Positions 1 through 10,803 of a stretch of DNA of 64,000 nt are shown here, in pieces (position 1 is the first letter of the stretch; each line of letters begins with the position of its first letter). A program made the position numbers and the translations under genes. This DNA comes from Pilaira anomala. Taxonomy: Eukaryota; Mucoromycota; Mucoromycetes; Mucorales; Mucoraceae. The stretch is from positions 124,001 through 188,000 of the forward strand of contig JAIXMQ010000035.1 in the NCBI GenBank assembly GCA_025716855.1, read 5' to 3'. The notes under the pieces were generated by a model, which saw only the letters and a program-made list of their open reading frames with translations, was not told the origin of the DNA and did no database searches.

Positions 1-924
1 TTTATTATTGGAGCTTGACTTTTTAGTTATGGATGCTATGCGTCATTCTACTGCTGATGGAACACCTGAACTTGCTGGTAAGCACTTTTCTTTAAATTAT
101 AAAAAAAAAAAAGACCTAGAAATTAAAATTTCAATATAGTTTATATCTTGATCGCATTACCACTCATTTTAATCGGGATGCATTTCTTACCTTGGGTATT
201 TGCGGCTGGAAACCAACGCAAAGTCACTGTATCAGCTACCATCGCCTTCTTATTTCTCTTCAGTATTTGTTCAGCACTTCAACCCTTTAATGGTTTTTGG
301 TCACCAAACAAACTCCTGTTCAAACAAGAATATAATTTCGGTGATGCTTTATCTACCGTAACCATCATGACAGCTACAGGTATAAAAGCAACTTTAAAAT
401 CTGCATTACCACCTCACGAATACGATACCTTGCGATGCGAGCCTTTCAAGACATTTCTAACGAGTTGTAAATACGAGACCGATTTACTACCCAAATATGC
501 AAGTAACTCTACCTTGAACGAATTCGTGATTTCAGAAGTGAAGAAAGTATGTGACGAATCTTACTGTCGATCCTCTGCTACCTATAGCACCAAAAATAGT
601 TTAATGTGTAGAGTTTATTTCGATCCCAAGGAGAATGAGGGTCCTATTCAACATGCATGGATTAATGATAAAGAGATCAAGGTCGATAATATTTCTGCTT
701 TAATTAGTTATGTAGATAAATATCAGCAACCGGTTGAATTCAAAGTTCAGTATCCTATTCATAGTAAAGAACCTAAAGCCAGTCTTACTTGCTTCTATGA
801 TGAATGGACACAACTAGAAATTCCTGCATTTACTAATTTACGAGATAATTTACCTGGCAATACCGTCTTGTTAATTCGTGGACAAGGTTTAGCCACTGTT
901 AATTATGGCAATATCACTCTTTAA
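1..924 (+). CDS. C-terminal part of a multispanning vacuolar membrane protease-like protein (partial)
   Basis: The gene runs in from the left edge. Exon 2-77 is joined to 140-924 across a GT-AG intron (78-139); the junction codon is G|TT, read as Val. The visible end has one or two hydrophobic segments (around LIALPLILIGMHFLPWVF and the FLFLFSICSAL stretch). A roughly 200-residue soluble tail follows, with several cysteines and possible N-glycosylation sites, ending at a TAA at 922-924. The hydrophobic segments followed by a Cys-containing lumenal tail resemble the C-terminus of fungal M28 vacuolar membrane proteases (Pff1/ERMP1 type). The M28 catalytic domain would lie outside the window, so this assignment rests on tail resemblance only. 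Confidence 0.5.
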
Positions 925-1193
925 TAATAAAAAAAAAAAAATTTTACGCATTTTAATATATAAAATTTTCACTGTAGAAGTCGTCTACAACTCTTTTTAG
1001 AACTGTAATTCATTCTCTCTTCTTAAATGCCATGTTTGATCTCTAAGAATATCAACTAGAACTCTTTTTTAAAATGATCTACTTGAATGATTAATTAGAT
1101 ATGATTCTCTTCTCCTGAAACAAGTGCTTATAAAAAAGGGTATTTCAAATTCAGGTCCAACGAAAAATATTTTTTCCTTCTTTTCCTTTCTAT

Positions 1194-1224
<31 letters not shown>

Positions 1225-1260
1225 TTTTCATTAAAAAAAATACTCAAGTTTAAATATATA
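925..1260. other. Intergenic region, AT-rich, with long poly-T tract
   Basis: This stretch separates the partial protease gene from the XPB-like gene. It carries a poly-A run just after the first stop codon and a pyrimidine-rich stretch ending in a poly-T run at about 1201-1228, directly upstream of the next start codon. No ORF, tRNA or conserved motif was recognised. Confidence 0.6.
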
Positions 1261-3063
1261 ATGGTATTGTCTACAGTAGATAACGAACGTCAAAAAAGAC
1301 TCACCGATCTTTTATCTATTGTCCAAATGAAGAAAGAACAAACATTACATGATCCAAAACCTGATCCAGTCTGTAAGAATACCCGTTCTCCTCATCAACC
1401 CACTGTTAAAAAACCTAAAGCACCCGTTACAACCAGACCAACACCTACTTCTGTCTTACCAAACTACTATTATAACACTGACAAAACCTGTAACCAACTC
1501 GATCTTCCACTTCATGCCAGTGTAGACATTCGACCTTATCAACAAGAAGCCGTCGACGCCATCATAGACAAAACAGATCCCGATGCCTCAAAACACTTTG
1601 CTAGATCCGGTATTATTGTCTTACCCTGTGGTGCCGGTAAGACTCTAACTTCAATTCTTGTCGCTGCATCCATTCAAAAACCTATTTTGGTCGTATGTTC
1701 TACTATCATTGCTGCGGAACAGTTCTCAAAAGAATTCCTTCGATTCACTACACTCATGGCTTCTAAAACAGGTATGTTTGCTGGTGCCAAGAAATGGCCC
1801 TTCAATGGCCCCTCCGGTGTACTATTTACTACTTATACCATGCTCGTCGACAGTAAAAACAGAACAGCAGAATCCAAAAAAATGAACACATTTATTGATA
1901 CAACCGAATGGGGATTAATCATTCTTGATGAGGTCCATTGTGTTCCTGCAAACAATTTCGCTAAAGCCATTTTAAAGATCAAAGCAAAAGTAAGATTAGG
2001 TTTGACCGCAACCATGTTACGTGAAGATGAACGCATTGGCGATTTAGAGACCTTAGTCGGTCCTACACTCTATCATGCAAAATGGAAGGAATTAGCTGAT
2101 AAAGGTTATATTGCAAAAGTCATTTGTACACAAGTCGAATCCGATATGACACCTCAAATCAAATCTACACATGAAAAAGTACAAGTGCAAGGAAATGGTT
2201 TATTAGGTCAAGGGCATCATTTAAAATCACTATTAGCCATCTTGAACCCAAAAAAGATGCAAATATGTCAACGTTTAATTCAATTCCATGAGGCAAAAGG
2301 TGACAAAGTATTAGTCTATTGTGATCATATTGATGCGTTAAAACTTTATGCGGAGAAAGTCGATCGCCCTTATATTTATGGTGGTACACCTATCGAAGAA
2401 GCTCGTCAATTATTATCTAGATTTCAAATCGATATCCCTAAAGAAGATGAAGAATCCATGAATTGGAATGAAATCGCTAAAAGAAGATCTTTAAAAGCAA
2501 AACAAGTCAATACCTTATTCTTATCTCGTATCGGTGATACTTCTCTTGATTTACCCGCTGCCACAGTATTAATTCAAGTCTCTTCTCATTTTGGTTCTAG
2601 ACGTCAAGAAGCTCAAAGATTAGGTCGTGTTCTTCGTGCAAAAAAGAGAAATGAAAAGGGATTCTATTCAAGATTTTATACTCTTGTCACAAATGATACA
2701 CATGAAGTTCAATTCTCTGAAAAACGTCGTCAATTTTTAGAAGAAGATTGTGGTTATGGTTATCAAATTTGGAAAGTTGGTAATGAGGAAGATGGTGGTT
2801 GGGCTGTAGAAGCAAATGTCGATAACTCTGGCCCTGGCGATGATGAAATTAAAACCGATCCTCTTACTTGTACAATTCAAGGTGCCGATGAACGTCCTTT
2901 TGCTTCCGAAGAAGAAGAACTTGCATTGATTAATCATTTAACTAATCTTAAAAATTATTTGGTTGAAACAGATGAAGAAGAACTTATTTCAGGTAATACT
3001 ACAGTTGGTGCTAAAAGAAAGAACGCTGCCTCTGCAGATAGTTCCAATAAAAAGAGAAAGTAA
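1261..3063 (+). CDS. XPB/Ssl2-type DNA helicase paralogue lacking the N-terminal domain
   Basis: 600 aa in a single exon. The superfamily 2 helicase core is complete. Walker A PCGAGKTL is at residues 122-129, DEVH at 223-226, TAT at 249-251, and the XPB-specific RED motif at 254-256. Further on are SRIGDTSLDLP near 422 and QRLGRVLR at 452-459. Close matches to XPB/ERCC3 run from about residue 88 to 510. XPB proteins in TFIIH are about 780-840 aa; here the N-terminal damage-recognition part is replaced by about 85 Lys/Pro-rich residues. There is an extra segment of about 25 residues (391-415) ahead of the second RecA motifs. The C-terminus is basic (KRK clusters) and NLS-like. A second, full-length XPB elsewhere in the genome is expected, and this copy may be a specialised or retrotransposed paralogue. 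Family membership is firm; a TFIIH role is not. Confidence 0.88.
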   Translation: MVLSTVDNERQKRLTDLLSIVQMKKEQTLHDPKPDPVCKNTRSPHQPTVKKPKAPVTTRPTPTSVLPNYYYNTDKTCNQLDLPLHASVDIRPYQQEAVDAIIDKTDPDASKHFARSGIIVLPCGAGKTLTSILVAASIQKPILVVCSTIIAAEQFSKEFLRFTTLMASKTGMFAGAKKWPFNGPSGVLFTTYTMLVDSKNRTAESKKMNTFIDTTEWGLIILDEVHCVPANNFAKAILKIKAKVRLGLTATMLREDERIGDLETLVGPTLYHAKWKELADKGYIAKVICTQVESDMTPQIKSTHEKVQVQGNGLLGQGHHLKSLLAILNPKKMQICQRLIQFHEAKGDKVLVYCDHIDALKLYAEKVDRPYIYGGTPIEEARQLLSRFQIDIPKEDEESMNWNEIAKRRSLKAKQVNTLFLSRIGDTSLDLPAATVLIQVSSHFGSRRQEAQRLGRVLRAKKRNEKGFYSRFYTLVTNDTHEVQFSEKRRQFLEEDCGYGYQIWKVGNEEDGGWAVEANVDNSGPGDDEIKTDPLTCTIQGADERPFASEEEELALINHLTNLKNYLVETDEEELISGNTTVGAKRKNAASADSSNKKRK

Positions 3064-3214
3064 AAAGAAAAAAAAAAAAAGCTATAGATTTATTTTGCAT
3101 GTACATTAAAGTAAACAAGGTATATCACATCATTAAAACACAAAAATAAAATAATAAAAGAGTATATTTTATTACTATTACATCTTCCCTCTCCCCCACT
3201 CCCCTTTTTTTTTT

Positions 3215-4174
3215 CTATACCCATGAGTTAATCACTGCAACAAATGGAACCAACGCTTCAAATACATCCATTGTCTTATCTAAAAATCCAGCACTCATCA
3301 CCTCTTCATCAGTAAACGTCTTTCTTACAGCGAAGCTTCTATATCTTAAAAGCTCAATTTCAGGATGATCTTTTGAAATACCCTTAGGTGCCACCTTTAA
3401 TCGATCACTATCTTCCAAAATATCCACCCCATATTTTCCATCAAACACTTCCTTTATAGCATCCGTCGCCAAAGATTCCTTAAACAAATCACCATTACGA
3501 ATGATATTATCACGTATACTCTGTAGCATTTCTCTACCCGGTTGCCAAATACCTGCAGCAATCATCGTCTTATTATTCGGTTCAATTGAGATAAAATAGC
3601 CTGCACGTAAAAACTTTCGTCCTTCTTGAGAGAACGCTGCCGATAAAAAGGTTTTATAAGGTCGCTTGTCATTTGAAAACCTTAGGTCTCGGTTTTGTCT
3701 GTACATGGTATCCTTGGGCTCATCTTGTCGAATTGTAGGATCCACTTGATGTAATTCACTTAGTACCAATCCACAAAAATCAATAAAATCTTTTTTGACA
3801 GCTACCCATTCTTTTGCATGTAAATGCATATAGTCACGATTATTATTCTCTGCAAGACCCGCAAGGAATTCCATAGTCAAAGGAGAAATTGCGTCAGGAA
3901 ATGGACTTCCTTTAGGATGATGAATCACAATACGTGATTCTTTGGTTATATCTTTAGCGTAAATAACTTCTGTCTCACTATCTTCACTTTGTTCTTTTGA
4001 AACGTCTTCTTCTTTTTCCTCGTTTTCGAAATCACTTTCTTCTTCTATTTTGGCCTTCTTTTTTCCTTTGGCTACTTTACTCTCTTCTTTCGGTGCTTTC
4101 TTCTTTTTCACCGCTTTTTTTTCTTCTTCCTTCTTTTTAGAAATAGGTTTACTACGCACTTCTTCCTCACTCAT
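3215..4174 (-). CDS. DUF2461 (TIGR02453) family protein with charged N-terminal tail
   Basis: 319 aa, no intron. The C-terminal 220 residues match the DUF2461 family, including the NRDYMHLHAKEW region, FSNDKRPYKTFLSAAFS and GYFISIEPNNKTMIAAGIW. This family is conserved in bacteria and fungi and has no established biochemical function. Residues 1-75 are almost entirely Lys and Glu with some Ser, an unusual low-complexity tail for the family that could serve nuclear or nucleic-acid association. It is transcribed convergently with the XPB-like gene (152 bp between stops) and divergently from MGM101. Confidence 0.8.
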   Translation of the reverse strand: MSEEEVRSKPISKKKEEEKKAVKKKKAPKEESKVAKGKKKAKIEEESDFENEEKEEDVSKEQSEDSETEVIYAKDITKESRIVIHHPKGSPFPDAISPLTMEFLAGLAENNNRDYMHLHAKEWVAVKKDFIDFCGLVLSELHQVDPTIRQDEPKDTMYRQNRDLRFSNDKRPYKTFLSAAFSQEGRKFLRAGYFISIEPNNKTMIAAGIWQPGREMLQSIRDNIIRNGDLFKESLATDAIKEVFDGKYGVDILEDSDRLKVAPKGISKDHPEIELLRYRSFAVRKTFTDEEVMSAGFLDKTMDVFEALVPFVAVINSWV

Positions 4175-4494
4175 AAAATCACTATCACTGTCATTATATG
4201 TTACTAGAACGTTTTTTTAATTAGAATAAAGAAAGGATATTTTTTTTCCCAATAAAAAGACCTGTTTATCTAAATACCTTGCTTTCTTTTACGCGCGGAT
4301 ACCATACTGTTTTAAAATAAAAAGAAAAAGAATAGGACATTTTTTAAAGATGCGAATCACTTTTTAGTAGAGAAGTCACTATTTTTCTTTCAAAAAAAAA
4401 AAAAAAAAAAAAAAAAAAACCAATAACAAAACAGTTTCTTTGTTTTCTTTCTCTCGATCTTTTTTTTTTTTAAAAAAAAAGAAAGTTAATTCAA
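4175..4494. other. Divergent promoter region between DUF2461 gene and MGM101
   Basis: About 320 bp of AT-rich DNA with a poly-A run near 4390-4418 and poly-T/poly-A runs at 4461-4480. It must carry both promoters. No specific motif is recognised. Confidence 0.5.
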
Positions 4495-5591
4495 ATGTTT
4501 GGTGGTTTAAGGAAAGCTGTGAACTTGACTTGTGTAAGTAACTTGAAACATAAAGAAGAAGAAGAAGGGAAAAAAAAAAAAAGTCCAAGGGTTTACTAAA
4601 AAAACGTCAATACTTAGGTTCGTTCCGTAACAACAAGTCGATATGTTAAAGTTGCTAAAAAGGAGTTTGTTCCTTATAACAGCAATGTATCTAAATTCAA
4701 AGTAGAGAAGCCAGCACCAGCAACAGAATTGACAAATTCTGTTGAGAAACCAGTCTTGAAAGAAATAGTAAAGCCTATCAGCAATGAATCAATTTCAGTT
4801 ACTGCGGAGTTACCTGACAAATTTCCTACCACAAATCAGTTTGACACATCATTTGAGGATCCAGCAGGTACAGGACATAATTGGTCTTCTTCTTTCTTTG
4901 GTCTTTCAACCGAGAGATTCCCAAAGGAAATTGAAGATATCTTATTGGCACCTATTAATCCTGAGGATATTGAAATCAAACCAGGTAAATACATATATAT
5001 ATACATATATATACAGATTAATTTGGTTCTAAAACATTTGCTTTTTTATATAGATGGTTTGATTTATTTACCAGAAATTAAATACAGACGTGTATTAAAC
5101 AAAGCATTCGGTCCTGGTGGTTGGGGATTAGCTCCACGCGGAGAACATAACATTTCTGCAAAGAACATTTCACGTGAATATGCATTAATTTGTAACGGAC
5201 GTTTCGTTTCACAAGCAAGAGGTGAACAAGATTATTTTGATATCACTGGTTTACCTACTGCCTCTGAAGGTTGTAAAAGTAATGCATTAATGCGTTGCTG
5301 TAAAGATTTAGGCATTGCATCCGAATTATGGTATAACAAAAACAAAACATCACGCCTACTACTTGTATTAATACGCACACTTTTTTATTCATAGGGATCC
5401 CGTATTTATTCGTAAATTTAAAAAGAAGTACGGTGCTGAAGTTTGGGCAGAACATGTAACTACAAAGAAGAAGAAGAAGTTATGGAGAAAAAAGGATGAT
5501 GTTTTAGGTATGTTAAAATTAACTTTTATTTCAACGTAAAGTTTTTTTAATTTCTTTCTTTCTTTTAGAATATCCTTATAAAGAAAACTAA
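4495..5591 (+). CDS. MGM101: Mitochondrial genome maintenance protein Mgm101
   Basis: Five exons: 4495-4533, 4618-4984, 5054-5330, 5395-5507, 5569-5591, giving 272 aa. The N-terminus ([13 protein letters not shown] followed by [11 protein letters not shown]) is basic and Ser/Thr-rich, as expected for a mitochondrial presequence. The core has the Mgm101 signatures [25 protein letters not shown] and [22 protein letters not shown]. Mgm101 is a Rad52-type single-strand annealing protein that binds mtDNA and supports its recombinational repair in fungi and some other eukaryotes. Intron 2 (4985-5053) is 69 bp and free of in-frame stops, so it could be read through. The start was chosen because it supplies the presequence and joins in frame. 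Confidence 0.92.
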
Positions 5592-5899
5592 AATTTCACA
5601 CGACGTGTATTTTTTCTCTTATTATAAATAAACTGATCCCAATTTATTCTTCTTTTTCCTTTTATCATCTTTTTTTTTATTTATAAAAATGATAATTTTA
5701 TTCTTAAACAGTATGGAATATGGCATACCTGTAAGTTTTTTTTTTTTTTTTTTTTTAAATTATAGTAACAACAACAATCAATTTACAAAAAAAGAAATAA
5801 CGTTAAAATTCCATGTGCAAATAAAATTTTTTTTTATCACAAATCATTTTATTCGAAGTAAGATAAATAATAGAAGACGCTATTATTACAGCAATTAAT
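5592..5899. other. Convergent 3' intergenic region
   Basis: This lies between the stop codons of MGM101 and the glutamate decarboxylase gene. It has poly-T and poly-A runs and a short AT-rich ORF from 5689 with no protein-like composition. I see no gene. Confidence 0.5.
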
Positions 5900-8221
5900 T
5901 TAGCAAATACCAGGTGCTTCTTTTGCTTTACAACATTCACCTTTCTTCTCATGCTTATTATGATGCGCTTTATCAAAAGAAATATTTGAATGATGCATAT
6001 GTCTGGCGCTCGTATGACGAGATTTACTATACATAATTAGAGAAGTCAGTGCTGCTTTTTACTTTGCCACGGAGTATCATGCAAGTATAGTAATATAATG
6101 TTATTAAAACTTACCGACGTGTTTGAACTTCTTTTTCGTTCAAGCTATCCAAATATTGAATTGATGCATTGATATCTCGAATTAAAATTTCCATCCTGTT
6201 TCGGGAGAAATCTTCACGAACAACAACACGAATCAACTTCATATGTTCCATAGCGTGAGACATTGTATAAGCAGGTACTATCCATCCACGTTCACGAAGT
6301 TTGGCTACGAAATCAAACTAAAAATATATACATTAAGACTTGCATAATCAATCACTAAAACATATGTAATATAAAGATAAACTTACTTCGTCATAATGTG
6401 CTTTATGTTTAAGCTTAAAAGCAACAAGAGGTACCCCTTTTCCGCCCTTTTCACTTAAAATAGTAAATTTACCGGTATTTTCCAATTGATCTGACAAGTA
6501 ATCAGCATTAGCCACCAAGTTTTTCATAATATGTGTAAAACCCGTTCTTCCGAGACGAATTAAAACATAATATTGGGCAATAATATTGGACGCTCCTTTA
6601 CTAAAGTTGAAAGTAAATGATGCCTATATAACAGTTTGTTAATGCATGAATTATTACATATACTAAATTTCATTACATACTTGGTTTGATCCGAGGTAAT
6701 TAATGTTAAAAACAAGCTCTTCCGGTAGATACTGTTTGTTTCTCCACAAAGCCCATCCGATACCGGGATAAGTCAAACCGTATTTGTGACCAGAAACATT
6801 AATAGAATGTACCCTTTCAAGGCGAAAATCCCAGACTAAATCGGGTGTAACAAATGGTGCGATAAAGCCACCACTAAAATTAAACATTGAATAAACCATT
6901 ATAAATATATATGTATCTTTATATATATATATATATATAGGTAATCATATTACCTGGCAGCATCGACATGAATACCGATATCCAAGCCTTCTTCCTTGCA
7001 TTTAGCGTCTAATAAGTTACTAAGAGTTTCAACATCTTCATAATGACCAGTATACTATTTTTGCAAAAAAAAAAAAAAAGTTAGCAAAACATACATGACA
7101 TAAACATATGCTTTAAAAACTTACTGTTGATCCTAAAATGGCACAAATACCAATCGTATTTTCATCGACCATATCCATCGCTTTTTTAGGGTCCATATAC
7201 AATAAATCTTTTGTAACGGGTACTTCACGACCTTCAATATCCAAATATCTTGAAAAAATAATAATTGAATTTAAAAAGCTCGAACTTAAGAAATATTAGT
7301 ATCTATTATACCTCATTGCTTTATGCCAAGCAACTTGAACTTCCGAACCCATAACGAAATTAGGCTTATCAGTAGGTAACCCTTTCTCTCTTCTAGCATT
7401 TTGCCATCTTCTCTTCATAGCCAATGCACCTAAAATAATTGCTTCCGTGGATCCGACAGTAGAACAGCCCAAACATTCAAAATCAGGATTATCCGTAGGT
7501 GCGTTGAGAAGACGGGCAATAATATTAACACAACGGTTCTAAATTCATGCACTTTTTAGATTTATTATTATTATTATTATTATTGCTTATACTTACGGAT
7601 AATTCAGCAGATTGAGGATATTCTTCAAAATCAATAAAGTTCTTTGATAAATTCTCCTTCATCAATTCTTCTGCCTCCTCTTCCATAAAAGTTGTAACGA
7701 AACTGGCAAGATTCAATGCAGGAGTTCCATCCAGCTATTGGTTAATAAAATTAAATTAGCATGGAAAATAGATTTACGACTATAAAACATACGGCAAGCT
7801 CATCCTTGATTAAACGATAGGCCACACCTGCAAAACATGTTGGTTAGATCTATTAATTGATATATTTAATGCTTTATACACTTACGAGCAGGCATCTCTT
7901 CCTTTTATTTAAAATAAACAAAGAAAAAAAAAAAATAAACTTTCAATATCGCTTAATTTTTTTAAAAATGTACAAACCTCTGGTAGCTCATATCTACATT
8001 TTAAATAGTTGCTATCAGTATTAGAAATTGATTATTAATGTATTATGTACTCACCTTGGTATGTCATTAGCAGCCCAGCGAGTTCCATAAACTGTAGTTT
8101 CATCGCCGGTCTCGCCAATGCGAACTACGTATTTAAAAAAAAAAAAGAATGTTATAGCCTCTATCATTTCATATTTTCATTCAAATTTACAGTCCGAAAT
8201 TGCTCTTGAAAGAAAAACCAT
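5900..8221 (-). CDS. Glutamate decarboxylase (PLP-dependent)
   Basis: Thirteen exons (in gene order): 8221-8191, 8124-8055, 7993-7978, 7901-7886, 7827-7793, 7734-7597, 7538-7312, 7248-7125, 7054-6954, 6873-6681, 6623-6387, 6317-6115, 6026-5900, giving 505 aa. Recognisable group II decarboxylase motifs are [13 protein letters not shown] near the N-terminus, the [13 protein letters not shown] stretch and the PLP-lysine motif [13 protein letters not shown]. It decarboxylates glutamate to GABA, feeding the GABA shunt and acid or oxidative stress tolerance. Exons 3 and 4 are each only 16 nt. The last exon adds a His/Cys-rich tail ([19 protein letters not shown]) not expected in bacterial GadB. Its start lies only 242 bp from the stop codon of the upstream subtilase gene. 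Confidence 0.9.
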
Positions 8222-8462
8222 CTCGAGATTTATATATTTTAATTGATAATAAAGAAAGAGAAGAAAGATATAAAAACGGGAATCAGGAATTTATCATGAA
8301 GCTTATTTTTTTCCGAGGAATAACTTTAGTTAAGTTTGCTAATTATTTCGTCATAATAAATACATATGGTCGTAATGTTTATTTTAATTGTCTAATTGAA
8401 TTTAATTTTATTTTCGAAAAAAGAAAAAAGATATAATATTCTAAAAAGTTGTGTTTATATAG

Positions 8463-10174
8463 TTAACGATCAGCACCGTTATAAGCAAGTAATATTTCTC
8501 TTCCTTGATCCTTTTTTGATTTAAGTGTGCCATGTGTAGCAATTGACGTTATAGATTCATATAAATCGTTTGGTGTGCTAAATCCAAACTCACTCATCAA
8601 CATGGCTGCAATACCTGTTACATGCGGGTTAGCCATACTATGTGGGAAAAAAAAAAGAAGGGAGAAGTTAATAAAATCGCAAATAATTCATGCAAAAATA
8701 TATTACCTTGTTCCATCCATGCTATGACTTTCACCATTTAGCCAAGTGCTTGTAATGTTTGTACCAGGTGCGTAGATACGAACACATTTACCGTAAGATG
8801 AAAATTTTGGAACCACATCATTTTTGTTAGAAGCACCAACTGCAAACACGTCCGGATTAGCGGGTGGTGAATATTCACATGCATCATCTCCAGAATTACC
8901 GGCAGACACAAAGACAGGAATACCATATTGTCGAACGGCCATTGAAAGTGCTTCATCAATTGCATTAGATCGTGGGCCTGTAAGAGAGAGATTGATAATA
9001 CTACGACCGGCCGGGGCAATCTGTGTGATATAAGATATAGCTAATTGAATTAAAAGATTAGTAAAAGACAAATAATAATGATAATAATACGTCTTTTTTA
9101 AAAATTATTCTACCTTGTATTAACGAAGCGGTTGTGCCATCACCATTACGATCAAGGATTTTAATACCATGTAAAATGGTATTCTTTGCAATTCCATATG
9201 TATTACCACCAATAGTACCAGCCACATGCGTACCTAAAAAAAAGGAATGCCATAAGCTTCTGTTTCTCTTTTTGTTATTGAATTATTAATTGATATTTAC
9301 CATGGCCAGCGTAATCATTATCATCCTCGTAGTCAATATAATTTGCATCCATTTGAGCACGCCCTGCAAAATCGGGATGTCCTATATGAATACCAGTATC
9401 AAGTATATAAACATGAATGCCAGTACTAAAAATATAGAAGATATATTAATATTAGAAATATATATAAAAAAAAGAGGATTATTTGTGCTTACCCTGCAGA
9501 ATCGTCTGCTGTATAAGAAGACAAATCATCACGAGTCCGTTGATTGATACGAGCCATACCCCAGCTAGGCACATTAAATTGCGTATAACTATTGCGTTTG
9601 GTTATAGATGTTTTGCGACGCTTCACAGAAGATTTGGGTTTAGGAGGGTTAGCGACATAAGGCTGTGGTTTAGATGTAGTTGGTAAAATGGCAGATTTAT
9701 ACACTCGGTTAGGCTCTACGTATTCAACATCTTTTAATGCGCTTAAATAAGTAACAAACGAGGGATTGAAAGAGCCAACAACCGCTTTGAATTCTTGTCC
9801 AATATCGATGTTTTTCATTTTATCAGGAGATGCATTGCTTTCAGGCTTAAGCCCCATAAGTTCTAGCTTACCACCTTTCACACCTTGGAAGGTCTTGTAA
9901 TGATTCTTAATAAACGAAGTAGATTCAAAGCCTAATAAATATATAAGTATTAAAAATAAAGTATGCAATCTTACTTTTTTTTTAACGTACCAGTAATATT
10001 TTGAAGGTTAGAGGCTTTTAATTTGACAATATGTGTTAATGGATTTGGAACTAATCCATTTTGTGCTACGGGTTTAGCAACTGCTCCAGTAGATGGCGCA
10101 GGGCTTGTGACAGCCAAAGCAGAGCTAATGTTTACAAAGAGACTGATGGCAGAAAGTGACAGGAAAATCTTCAT
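8463..10174 (-). CDS. Secreted subtilisin-like serine protease (proteinase K type, S8A)
   Basis: Six exons: 10174-9991, 9931-9493, 9425-9301, 9233-9114, 9040-8707, 8637-8463, giving 458 aa. A signal peptide (MKIFLSLSAISLFVNISSALA) is followed by an I9-type inhibitor prodomain (HIVKLKAS through ALKDVEYVEPNR). The mature domain begins near the WGMARINQR segment. The catalytic triad sits in YILDTG (Asp), GHGTHVAG (His) and DGTSMANPHV (Ser). The oxyanion Asn is in FVSAGNSGDDA. Each catalytic residue lies close to an exon junction, and the GHG|TH and DGT|SM codons span introns. It is probably an extracellular alkaline protease used for nutrition. A consensus TATA box lies about 75 bp upstream. Confidence 0.92.
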
Positions 10175-10247
10175 GTCCGGTAATTTGATGAATAAATTAA
10201 TAAACAGGTACTATGAATCGAATAAAAATTGCAAATAAATATGGACT

Positions 10248-10255
10248 TATTTATA
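10248..10255 (-). promoter_or_regulatory. TATA box of the subtilase gene
   Basis: TATAAATA on the minus strand, about 74 bp upstream of the subtilase start codon at 10174. It is one of the few textbook TATA elements in the window, consistent with a regulated secreted enzyme. Confidence 0.45.
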
Positions 10256-10803
10256 ATATTTTGGTCCCCACAAAAAATATCTAACTTATTTACTTTTGTC
10301 TCATCTTTTGTTTTAATGTTTCTCCCTTTTGATATTATACTTGGATTTATACATATATCACTCCCTTATTTTTTAGTAAAATCGCTCGGATAAAGAAAGC
10401 GATACGAAAAATTGGTTAACGTTTTATTATTTTGCCGCGAACAAACAGATACATTTTTAAATAACAAACTTTATAGACTAAATAAATAAATTGTTTTTAC
10501 CGCTACTTATATTAGTTATGATCTCATCTATTAAATACATATAATATATGAAGAATCACGAAATAGATTATGTACATGTCATTTGATTATGATTTGTTCT
10601 GTTTTTAGAATTCAAAAGCTTATTTTATTACGTATATAAAAATTAGGGAAAAACAAACTAATTGGCTTATATTCCCATCTTGTTATTTTTTACTATCTAG
10701 AGACTAAACTGTCCAAGAAAACAAAAAGACTTTTATCGTCACAACAAATGTCTTTTGTTGTATCGTTTATACATAGAATGGAAGTAACAGCAACTAAAAA
10801 TAC
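10256..10803. other. Intergenic region
   Basis: AT-rich DNA between the subtilase promoter and the 3' end of the MFS gene. No ORF with coding character, no RNA gene and no repeat was recognised. Confidence 0.5.

Noticed and set aside
8200..8436. 78-codon plus-strand ORF between GAD and subtilase
   Set aside because: It overlaps the first exon of GAD antisense and is AT-rich without protein-like pattern.
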